Below, piece by piece: positions 1-5,153 of a DNA stretch of 5,153 nucleotides. The stretch is taken from contig WRCJ01000095.1 in the NCBI GenBank assembly GCA_009784085.1, positions 1 through 5,153 on the forward strand, given 5' to 3'. The notes beneath the pieces are model-generated. The model was given only the letters and a program-made list of their open reading frames with translations, did no database searches and was not told where the DNA came from. The translations under genes and the position numbers were made by a program. Numbering within the stretch: the first letter of the stretch is position 1; each line of letters opens with the position of its first letter. The DNA is from Oscillospiraceae bacterium (GTDB taxonomy: Bacteria; Bacillota; Clostridia; Oscillospirales; UBA929).

Positions 1-1665
1 GGGATGATCGCCGTACTCGTTTACGCGCTCGGCGTATTAGGCCTGCTTCTGTACTACCTCATCAACTACAAGAGTTATACCAGGCTGCACTGCCGCCGCA
101 ACCGTACCGCAAATGCGGAGGAGTATGCCATGCTTGTTGGCCTTTGCGGGCGCCATCGCGTCCCGCGGCTGTACCGCAACCCATTGGCGGTGACGCCCAT
201 GCTGATCGGCCTGTTCCGTCCCGCTATTATCCTGCCCGACCGGGAGTACACGGACGCGCAGCTCCACAGTGTCCTGCTCCACGAACTCACCCACCTGCGG
301 AGAAAAGATATGCTTGTGAAATGGCTGTCGGTGCTTGCCAGCGCGGTTCATTGGTTCAATCCGCTTGTGTGGCTGGTGCGCCGGGAGATCGACCGTGCCT
401 GTGAGCTGGCCTGTGACGAGGCTGTGATCCGAGGATTAGAGACGGACGGCAAGCAAAGCTACGGCGACACGCTGATATCCGTCGCGGCGGATGCCAGAGC
501 ACCGAGGGTCGTTCTTTCCACGACGATGTGCGAGGAGAAGAAAACGCTGAAAGAGAGGCTGGAGTCTATAATGAAATACAAGTCAAAATCAAAAGTGATC
601 GTTGCGGTTTCTCTGGCGTTGATGGTTGTATTATCTGCCTGCGGAATGGTATTGGGCGCAAGCTCCGCCAACAAGCCGGAGGTGCCGGCGGAGGCGTCGG
701 CGGCACGTCCAGACGATCAAAACACATTGATGGCATCACTGGGATATACCTATCAGATGCTTGAGACCATACAGGAAAACAGAACGCCTTATGTCGGCGA
801 CAACGCGAAGGTGGGCGCGATCGTGGGCGAGCTGCCCATCACATGGAAAGGGATGTCCTATGACTCGTTTTCTTTGCAAACCGACGAAGAACCTTACGGG
901 TTGACAATAAATTATACAGATAATTACACGACAGATTGGTTGGAAAATCCATTTTCCGCCGCTATGAAAGAAAACAACACCTTGCTTTTGTTCGCCGCCA
1001 TCAGCAATCTTGAAGAAATCCGGTGCTCGTATTTCACTCCATTGGAACAATATAGTGAGCTATTTACCCGCGATGAAATCAGGGCTATATTCGGCGGAAT
1101 ACCCTCAATCGGCGATTTGACCGAACTGTTTTTTACACTCAGTGATAATCTGAAAATGGAGGAATTCTATTTTGCCCATGCCAGCCGGTACTACTTAATT
1201 GATACACAGCCGGAGAACATCATTTACCGGCAAGGCGAGCCGGAGAGAATTGTTACCCTGCCGAACGGCTTAACGTTTTGGGTTTACAATGAATTGGGGA
1301 AGACATACTCAAAACCGGAAGGCAGTGAAAGTTTTTCGGTTGATTATGTAGGAGAAACGGCAGGATATCTTTTCAACGATGAGGGGCTGTACGCGACAAA
1401 AGGTATCTGGAACCCGGAGAACGGATTGTCGGAGAGTTATTCCGACATCATCGCGAAGTTTGGCGTTCCCCATACCGAAAAGATGATTGACGGAAGAAAA
1501 TACATTTCCTATCTGCTTCGCCCCACAGTTGGAAATTCTGTCGATCCCCCTCCCAAACTCGCTGATGGGCTGGAAAAACGCGCTTGGTTTTTGCTTGAAA
1601 ATGACCGCGAGATCGAATCCGGGGTGATGCTCGGTGACGATTATTCCATTTACAATATCGAATAA
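1..1665 (+). CDS. M56 family (BlaR1/MecR1-like) membrane metallopeptidase with DUF4825 sensor domain, 5' partial
   Basis: Membrane-bound zinc protease of the BlaR1 type. In the known family an extracellular sensor triggers the protease, which inactivates a BlaI/MecI repressor in the cytoplasm. The frame is open at the left edge, so the true start and probably one or two membrane segments are missing. Numbering from the ATG at 4, a membrane segment covers about residues 2-20. The zinc motif HELTH is at 93-97 and the third-ligand motif ELACDEAV is at 134-141. Hydrophobic segments follow at about 106-124 and 198-217. The outer part (221-553) begins with a DUF4825-like region (about 261-345; TPYVGDN, LQTDEEPYGL). 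It ends with two similar stretches (GEPERIVTLPNG near 411 and FGVPHTEKMIDG near 486). No SxxK or KTG penicillin-binding motifs are visible, so beta-lactam sensing is not supported. It ends in TAA. Base composition drops sharply from about position 850. The usual BlaI-like partner would lie upstream, outside the window. Confidence 0.88.
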   Translation, partial: GMIAVLVYALGVLGLLLYYLINYKSYTRLHCRRNRTANAEEYAMLVGLCGRHRVPRLYRNPLAVTPMLIGLFRPAIILPDREYTDAQLHSVLLHELTHLRRKDMLVKWLSVLASAVHWFNPLVWLVRREIDRACELACDEAVIRGLETDGKQSYGDTLISVAADARAPRVVLSTTMCEEKKTLKERLESIMKYKSKSKVIVAVSLALMVVLSACGMVLGASSANKPEVPAEASAARPDDQNTLMASLGYTYQMLETIQENRTPYVGDNAKVGAIVGELPITWKGMSYDSFSLQTDEEPYGLTINYTDNYTTDWLENPFSAAMKENNTLLLFAAISNLEEIRCSYFTPLEQYSELFTRDEIRAIFGGIPSIGDLTELFFTLSDNLKMEEFYFAHASRYYLIDTQPENIIYRQGEPERIVTLPNGLTFWVYNELGKTYSKPEGSESFSVDYVGETAGYLFNDEGLYATKGIWNPENGLSESYSDIIAKFGVPHTEKMIDGRKYISYLLRPTVGNSVDPPPKLADGLEKRAWFLLENDREIESGVMLGDDYSIYNIE

Positions 1666-1674
1666 TGCGTAATA

Positions 1675-1712
1675 TACAGGGGATGGCTGATTGTATCAGC
1701 CGTCCCCCTGTA
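1675..1712. terminator. Hairpin between convergent genes, probable bidirectional terminator
   Basis: The left arm CAGGGGATGGCTGA (1677-1690) pairs with the right arm TCAGCCGTCCCCCTG (1696-1710) around a TTGTA loop. There is one bulged C and one G-T pair, and the outer TA/TA pairs extend the stem to 1675-1712. It starts 9 bases after the TAA of the M56 gene and lies 40 bases beyond the TGA of the opposing adhesin gene, the expected place for a shared terminator. The T-tract on either strand is weak, so termination efficiency is uncertain. Confidence 0.72.
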
Positions 1713-1752
1713 ATGGTGCGGGTGTGCTTGCTTTGTGTTTGCTTTCGCCGAT

Positions 1753-4203
1753 TCACGGGGCAATCGGGGCAGTCGGGGCAGTAGCTGCCGATAGCTTTCT
1801 CCGAACCATCCCGATAGCCAGCCAAGCCAAGAAGATGGGTATAACTGCGATGAGGGAAAGCCATGCCATCCCCGGAAGATCGCCCGCAATACCGGTGGGC
1901 ACGGGATCTACCTTCTGGGCGTTGCAGAACGCAAACTCCCGCTGGGTAACGCCGCCTGCGCAGCCTACATCGTTGAAACCCGTGTCGTTTGTCGCGCTCG
2001 AATCGCCTCCGCCGTCGCCGCCGCCGCTGTCTGTATACGATGTATTGTAATCCTTATCCGGGGTTTCCACGAGCCTGATCATAGCGTCGGCCGGCACAGC
2101 CAATAGCATGATCATTTGACCATGCTTCAAGATAAAGGTAGCCTTTCCCTCCTTGTCCAACGCCAATGCGCCGTCTGCGGGCGCGGCGATGCCCACGCCC
2201 GCGCCAGGGACGATTCCGCCTGCGTAAGCAATGGTTCCGGTTAGGGGTTGGTTGTCGGCATCCTTGATATACACCGTAAACGCAAAGTCTTTTGCCTTGT
2301 TGGCAAAGTGGCCGGTTACTACCTTGCTCACCTTCACGTCCGCCGTGCCGGGGTCTTTCTTATACACATAATACACGAGAATATTGCCTACCACGCTGGG
2401 GATGGATAGATTCCCCGGCGCATACGAGCCGTCCCAGGCGCCCTGCTTGTAACCCTTGTAATCGTAGCCGGGGACGGTATCGGGTGACCCGTGGTAGGGC
2501 GTACCCTCTTCGAGGAAGAAATCATTGTCGGGTTTTCCCGGGATAGGGCTGCCGTTTATATCGACAAACATCTCCTTAACATTGAAGTAAGTCTTGGATC
2601 CGGAACCGTTGTTCCCGCCCAGATCTAAGGCCGCATACAGCACATGCCAGGATGCGCCGGCAAAATTGTGCTTGTAGCTGTTCATGTGCGTCACCGAGGG
2701 GATTGCGTTTGAAAATTTGCTTTTGTCAACGCCAGGTTTAAAAACCCAGGTGCCTGTCGCGTCGTGGGCATAATAGTGGACGACCTGTTTCATCCCTTTG
2801 GGTACACCAATATAGTTCGTCGTGTCCACGAAAATCCTGAACTCTTCCGCGTACGGGTGGCCGGTGCTGAAGAGGATCGACGCATAGGGATGCTTTTCCG
2901 GAATGGGAAGATATCTCACAAGCGCCCTGGTATCCGCTTTATATACATACAGGTCCCCCAGGACATAACCCTCATCGAAGAATAGGTTGACAAAATGACC
3001 GCCGCCATGATCGTCTTTGGCGCCCAGGTTGCCGTATGGGTTATCGCACCACCCCACGATGGCGCCCTCGTCGTCGGCGTATCCCCTCCTATGCATCAGG
3101 ATGTCGGCTTCCGGTTTGATATGGTAGGTGGGGCGCCAACTGCTGCCGTTGCCCTTGCCGATGTTCGCGCCGTCCATGGAGTAGCCTCTTATCGTCCCGC
3201 CGGTGAGGACAATGCTGCCCCTGGGATTGTTGCCACCGCCGCCGGCTCCGTTGCCAATGCCCGCGCCGTGCATCGAGTTCGCGGTCACATGCCCGCTTGT
3301 AATCGTGATATCCGCGCTGGCGCCTTTGCCGCCGCCGATGCCCGCTCCATCAAAGGAGCCGGAGCCGAGGTATATTCTTTCGCTGTCGCCGCCCGACGCC
3401 GTCACCGTGCCGCCGTTGATGGCGATAATCGCGCCGACGCTGGTGGTATTGCTGGAGTGGCCACCGGTCGCGCCGCTGCCACTGCCGATGCCGGCGCCGT
3501 CTCCGTTGGCCGACGCCGTCACCGTGCCGCCGTTGATGGTGATATGCGCGACGGTATTGGAGCTGTCCGCCCTGCTACCGATGGCCGCCCCGTTCCCTGT
3601 GCATGTCGCGGCGACCCTGCCGGCGTTGATGGTGATCCGGCTACCGTCGCCGCCGATGCCCGCCGCGCCGCCGGTCGCTTCGATCGTGCCGCCGTTGATG
3701 GTAATCGTTCCGCCGCCGATAGCCGTGTTGGAACTGGATGTGATGGCCAGCTTGCCGCTTTCACTGCCGGGTTTTTTCGCGCTGTCGATCGTCAGGGCGC
3801 CGTCGGGCGAGACATCGATATAGCCGTTGATGCGGGAATCGCCGGCAACAAACAGCTCGATGTTTTCCCGGGGGCCCAACTTGATGTTCAAGTTGCCGCT
3901 GCCGCCGGTTTTGGCGTTGTTTATCGTGAGAGCCGTGATCGCGGGCGGTAGGAATATGCCGATGTCAAAACCGGTGACCGCGCCCGGCCTGCATAGGATA
4001 TTTTTACTATCGAAAACGCCGTCGCCGCCGATCGTAATGGGGCCGGTGTAGCCCGCCGGGAACTGGGTGCCCTTGACTTCGAATGACCCGCCGATGGTAA
4101 TGGGCAGATTGTAGCCCGCCGGATAATTGATATTGCCCGATACGATGAGCCTATTAAACGTAATGGGCGCGTCGTAGTCCGACGGAAAGTTGAGCGTCGC
4201 CAC
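1753..4203 (-). CDS. C-terminal fragment of the adhesin: beta-helix, MucBP-like, isopeptide pilin domain and VPTGI sorting signal (816 aa)
   Basis: The frame is open to 4320; the GTG at 4203 is only a nominal start, with no convincing ribosome binding site and no signal peptide. The first in-frame ATG after the amber codon is at 3273, inside the beta-helix. Using this fragment's numbering, 20-21-residue repeats run to about 67 (PAGYNLPITIGG, PAGYTGPITIGG). Six glycine-rich beta-helix units lie at about 158-355 (INGGTVTAS, GAGIGGG). A MucBP-like domain is at about 538-615 (VDINGSPIPG, VPGYDYKGYK, ILVYYVYKKD). A Spy0128-like domain is at about 619-764, with candidate isopeptide Lys627 (VSKVVTG), Glu713 (LVETPD) and Asn761 (CNAQ). 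The anchor VPTGI is at 768-772, a membrane helix at about 779-800 and RRK at 801-803, followed by an unusual 13-residue tail. Residues 356-537 match nothing I recognise. Proteins of this plan are displayed on the wall by sortase. Mucin binding is inferred from the domain type only. Confidence 0.82.
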   Translation of the reverse strand: MATLNFPSDYDAPITFNRLIVSGNINYPAGYNLPITIGGSFEVKGTQFPAGYTGPITIGGDGVFDSKNILCRPGAVTGFDIGIFLPPAITALTINNAKTGGSGNLNIKLGPRENIELFVAGDSRINGYIDVSPDGALTIDSAKKPGSESGKLAITSSSNTAIGGGTITINGGTIEATGGAAGIGGDGSRITINAGRVAATCTGNGAAIGSRADSSNTVAHITINGGTVTASANGDGAGIGSGSGATGGHSSNTTSVGAIIAINGGTVTASGGDSERIYLGSGSFDGAGIGGGKGASADITITSGHVTANSMHGAGIGNGAGGGGNNPRGSIVLTGGTIRGYSMDGANIGKGNGSSWRPTYHIKPEADILMHRRGYADDEGAIVGWCDNPYGNLGAKDDHGGGHFVNLFFDEGYVLGDLYVYKADTRALVRYLPIPEKHPYASILFSTGHPYAEEFRIFVDTTNYIGVPKGMKQVVHYYAHDATGTWVFKPGVDKSKFSNAIPSVTHMNSYKHNFAGASWHVLYAALDLGGNNGSGSKTYFNVKEMFVDINGSPIPGKPDNDFFLEEGTPYHGSPDTVPGYDYKGYKQGAWDGSYAPGNLSIPSVVGNILVYYVYKKDPGTADVKVSKVVTGHFANKAKDFAFTVYIKDADNQPLTGTIAYAGGIVPGAGVGIAAPADGALALDKEGKATFILKHGQMIMLLAVPADAMIRLVETPDKDYNTSYTDSGGGDGGGDSSATNDTGFNDVGCAGGVTQREFAFCNAQKVDPVPTGIAGDLPGMAWLSLIAVIPIFLAWLAIGMVRRKLSAATAPTAPIAP
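1757..1783 (-). repeat. Three 9-base tandem repeats encoding the extreme C-terminus (TAP TAP IAP)
   Basis: On the plus strand the units are GGGGCAATC, GGGGCAGTC and GGGGCAGTA, back to back. On the coding strand they give ACTGCCCCG-type units, TAP-TAP-IAP, directly before the TGA. They lie after the basic RRK that normally ends a sortase signal, so the cytoplasmic tail seems to have been lengthened by repeat expansion. Confidence 0.7.
3139..3732 (-). repeat. Glycine-rich beta-helix repeats (AGIGG type), six units
   Basis: Six paired motifs alternate through this stretch: a strand of the INGGTVTAS type (variants INGGTIEAT, INAGRVAAT, ITSGHVTAN, LTGGTIRGY) and a turn of the GAGIG type (variants AAGIG, GAAIG, GANIG). 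Turn spacing is about 26-32 residues, with one longer step of about 50. At the DNA level an identical 30-base block occurs at 3393-3422 and 3510-3539, 117 bases apart (39 codons), indicating fairly recent duplication or gene conversion. Such repeats are common in large surface proteins of Clostridia and are expected to form a right-handed beta-helix. Confidence 0.75.
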
Positions 4204-4335
4204 CCTCAGCCCGCTGATGTCCAGTGCCCCCTTGTAACCCGTGGGAAGCGTGAGCGTCGTCGTTTTTAGGTCGACGTCGTCGCCGTAATACCGGATAAAC
4301 GAAAGATCCGAGGCGAAGCCCTACGAAAGCGTGAT
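4003..4335 (-). repeat. 20-21-residue solenoid repeats (GYxxPITI type) in the adhesin
   Basis: Successive units start ITLS-stop-GF, LTLPTGY, LNFPSDY, INYPAGY and TQFPAGY, each followed by a hydrophobic strand such as PITIGG or ALDISGL. In the DNA the GTAATGG-type element recurs at 4034, 4097 and 4160, exactly 63 bases apart (21 codons), and the next unit is 60 bases away. Identity between copies is only partial, so these are old protein repeats rather than recent duplications. The first unit carries the amber codon. The spacing suggests a short beta-solenoid; I cannot assign a named family. Confidence 0.7.
4321..4323 (-). other. In-frame amber (TAG) codon splitting the adhesin gene
   Basis: On the minus strand the codons read ACG CTT TCG TAG GGC TTC, giving I-T-L-S-stop-G-F. 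In the neighbouring repeats the stop position is filled by Thr (LPTGY), Ser (FPSDY) or Ala (PAGY). A serine TCG becomes TAG by a single base change, so Ser is a likely ancestral residue; Glu, Gln, Lys, Tyr, Trp and Leu are also one change away. The other three stops seen in the window are TAA once and TGA twice, too few to judge codon reassignment. Confidence 0.9.
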
Positions 4336-4728
4336 ACCTTTGGATAAACTTTTCAGGCCCATCATGGTTACGGAAGCGGGGGAACTGCCTTCCAGGAAAT
4401 CGATGCCCGTTATTTCACCCGTCCAGCCTGAGGATCTTGTGATCGTATAGGTATTGCCGTTCGCGTCCGCGTTGAATATGAGCTTGTGATTGACATTGTC
4501 GTAGCGATAACCAACCCCGGGCACAGTGAGGGAGTAATAATCATCGACGTTAATCGTATATGCGTTTCCCGCCGGGGCGGGCGCGGACTGCCGCGTGGAC
4601 GTTTCCGGGGAAGCGATGTATTCCGGATCCGCCTGCGTGTAGCGTATCGCACTGGCCGCGAGCGTGAGCGACAGCATCAAACACAACGCCATGCAAGGTA
4701 TTCTTAGTTTCCTGAGCCTAGTCTTCAT
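4321..4728 (-). CDS. N-terminal fragment of the adhesin: signal peptide plus start of the repeat domain (135 aa)
   Basis: This is the portion translated before the amber codon. It begins with a clear Sec signal peptide: basic MKTRLRKLR, a hydrophobic core rich in Leu, Met and Ala, and a predicted ASA/I cleavage after residue 27. A low-complexity Thr/Ser/Pro/Ala stretch follows at about 40-55. A small beta-rich domain then contains YTINVDDYY, LIFNADANGNTYTITRSSG and GEITGIDF (about 57-110). The first solenoid repeat begins at residue 132 and is cut after four residues (ITLS) by TAG. The ATG at 4728 is supported by GAAGGGAG, 9 bases upstream. If translation stops here, the product would be a secreted protein of about 108 residues with no anchor, ending in the middle of a repeat. 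That ending argues against it being a natural full-length protein. Confidence 0.75.
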   Translation of the reverse strand: MKTRLRKLRIPCMALCLMLSLTLAASAIRYTQADPEYIASPETSTRQSAPAPAGNAYTINVDDYYSLTVPGVGYRYDNVNHKLIFNADANGNTYTITRSSGWTGEITGIDFLEGSSPASVTMMGLKSLSKGITLS

Positions 4729-4737
4729 ACGAAGGCA

Positions 4738-4745
4738 CTCCCTTC
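4738..4745 (-). promoter_or_regulatory. Ribosome binding site of the adhesin gene
   Basis: The coding-strand sequence GAAGGGAG lies 9 bases before the ATG at 4728. It is a strong Shine-Dalgarno match and fixes the start of the signal-peptide-bearing fragment. It sits in the 40-base gap after the TGA of the upstream surface-protein gene, where I see no separate promoter or terminator, so cotranscription is likely. Confidence 0.75.
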
Positions 4746-4768
4746 AGAATCCAGTTTGTTCATGTCTG

Positions 4769-5153
4769 TCAGCGTTTCCTATTACGTTTTCCGTTGGTCA
4801 ACAGATAGATGATTGTGACGAGCGAAACTACACTGCATAAGATAAAAAATCCGAAATAGAACTCTGCGTGCAAGCTATCCCCGGTTTTCGGGCTGTTGCC
4901 GCCATTCCCTCCGCCGCCTGGCGGCCGTGTTGGCGTGGGCGACTGTGTTGGCGTGGGCGACTGTGTTGGCGTGGGCGACTGTGTTGGCGTGGGCGGTTGT
5001 GTGGGCGCGGGTGGTTGCGTTGGCGTGGGTGGCTGGTTCACGCCGCCGTATTTGTTGATGAATGCGATGCCGGATTCCTTTTCGCCGTCTTCATTGTAGA
5101 TGACAACCGTGACGCCGGGCTTCCCGCCCACAATGACCTCAATCGTATACACC
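4769..5153 (-). CDS. Sortase-anchored pilin-like surface protein, C-terminal part (SPKTG), 5' partial
   Basis: The frame runs off the right edge, so most of the protein is outside the window; the apparent GTG at 5152 is just an internal valine. Numbering from there, residues 1-35 (YTIEVIVGG, IAFINKYGG) look like the last strands of a Spy0128/DUF7601-type pilin domain. In such domains the Asn of the final F-x-N motif, here Asn33, forms an internal isopeptide bond. A proline-rich stalk of six hexapeptides follows (40-75; QPPTPT then QSPTPT), then a Gly/Asn linker, the sorting motif SPKTG (87-91), a membrane segment (about 97-117) and the basic tail GKRNRKR. SPKTG fits the (S/P)PxTG signal type known for clostridial sortases. 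The product would be covalently wall-attached. It is the gene before the large adhesin on the same strand and probably its operon partner. The function of the missing N-terminal part is unknown. Confidence 0.8.
   Translation of the reverse strand, partial: VYTIEVIVGGKPGVTVVIYNEDGEKESGIAFINKYGGVNQPPTPTQPPAPTQPPTPTQSPTPTQSPTPTQSPTPTRPPGGGGNGGNSPKTGDSLHAEFYFGFFILCSVVSLVTIIYLLTNGKRNRKR
4927..5034 (-). repeat. Six 18-base tandem repeats encoding a Pro/Thr stalk
   Basis: The plus-strand unit GTGTTGGCGTGGGCGACT occurs three times without change (4927-4980), then once with changes in its last bases (4981-4998), followed by two diverged copies (4999-5034). Each unit encodes one hexapeptide, QSPTPT or the older-looking QPPTPT/QPPAPT. 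As the unit is a multiple of three, copy-number change alters stalk length without shifting the frame. The stalk would hold the pilin domain away from the wall anchor. Confidence 0.92.

Larger units (their letters stand above)
1753..4728 (-). pseudogene. Large sortase-anchored surface adhesin gene interrupted by an in-frame TAG (991 codons)
   Basis: The segments 4321-4728 and 1753-4320 are in the same frame, separated only by one TAG at 4321-4323 (codon 136). Read through, they make a single complete surface protein. It has a signal peptide (1-27), an N-terminal domain, 20-21-residue repeats (about 132-242), a beta-helix with AGIGG-type repeats (about 333-530) and an unassigned linker domain (about 531-710). 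These are followed by a MucBP-like domain (about 713-790), a Spy0128-like isopeptide domain (about 794-939), a VPTGI anchor (943-947), a membrane segment (about 954-975) and a basic tail (RRK, 976-978). The likely role is adhesion to mucin or another host or neighbour surface. I use the pseudogene label for the interruption only. Readthrough, suppression or a sequencing error would leave a working gene, since no other lesion is visible. It has its own ribosome binding site and lies 40 bases after the upstream surface-protein gene. Confidence 0.8.

Noticed and set aside
567..572. TATAAT at 567-572 as a -10 box for an internal transcript
   Set aside because: A 17-base spacing gives ACGCTG at 544-549, a poor -35, and the hexamer overlaps the ATG at 571, so it is probably chance.
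901..929. TTGACA at 901-906 as a promoter -35 box
   Set aside because: No good -10 box lies at the proper spacing and no gene starts nearby; it is inside the AT-rich part of the M56 coding sequence.
2995..3951. Long plus-strand open frames opposite the beta-helix region (318 and 206 codons)
   Set aside because: They mirror GC-rich glycine and alanine repeat codons of the real minus-strand gene, give low-complexity Ala/Arg/Val/Pro products and match no family.
4201..4215. GTG at 4203 as a true start for the 816-residue fragment
   Set aside because: There is no spaced ribosome binding site and no signal peptide, and the solenoid repeats continue upstream of it to the TAG and beyond.
4280..4323. 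A recoding hairpin (PYLIS-like) after the TAG
   Set aside because: Only a 4-pair stem (GGGC/GCCT) and a short CGACGTCG palindrome are visible, too weak to support a recoding element.
4927..5034. CRISPR array
   Set aside because: The units are directly adjacent 18-base repeats with no spacers, and they encode an in-frame hexapeptide.
4486..5099. Plus-strand open frames opposite the pilin-like gene and the adhesin N-terminus
   Set aside because: One is a VGVGD repeat made by reading the antisense of the Pro/Thr stalk; the other opposes the signal peptide region. Neither has coding features.

Overview
This window looks like part of a chromosome from an anaerobic, moderately GC-rich Firmicute, most likely Clostridia of gut or digester type. 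The evidence is a BlaR1-like M56 membrane protease carrying a DUF4825 domain, together with two Gram-positive surface proteins that have sortase-type C-termini (SPKTG and VPTGI, each followed by a hydrophobic segment and basic residues). I cannot name a species.

Layout. Positions 1-1665 (+ strand) hold the 3' part of an M56 (BlaR1/MecR1-like) sensor protease gene whose start lies outside the window. Positions 1666-1752 are a short convergent gap containing a strong hairpin at 1675-1712. Positions 1753-4728 (- strand) hold one large surface-adhesin gene of 991 codons. It is interrupted at codon 136 by an in-frame TAG, so a gene caller sees a 135-residue secreted fragment (4321-4728) and an 816-residue fragment with no signal peptide (1753-4203). 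Positions 4769-5153 (- strand) hold the 3' end of a second sortase-anchored, pilin-like protein, 40 bases upstream of the adhesin and probably in the same operon.

How the genes work together. The two minus-strand genes form a cell-surface module. The upstream protein ends in a pilin-type domain, a PTPTQS stalk and an SPKTG anchor. The downstream protein has a signal peptide, 20-21-residue solenoid repeats, glycine-rich beta-helix repeats (AGIGG type), a MucBP-like domain, a Spy0128-like isopeptide domain and a VPTGI anchor. Together they suggest attachment to mucin or another surface. The M56 gene is convergent and is probably an independent BlaI/BlaR-like signalling locus.

The most notable observation is the amber codon. 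The reading frame, the repeat register and the domain plan all continue through it, and the downstream part has no in-frame ATG for about 1 kb. It is therefore either a recent nonsense mutation (or sequence error) or a site of stop-codon readthrough.
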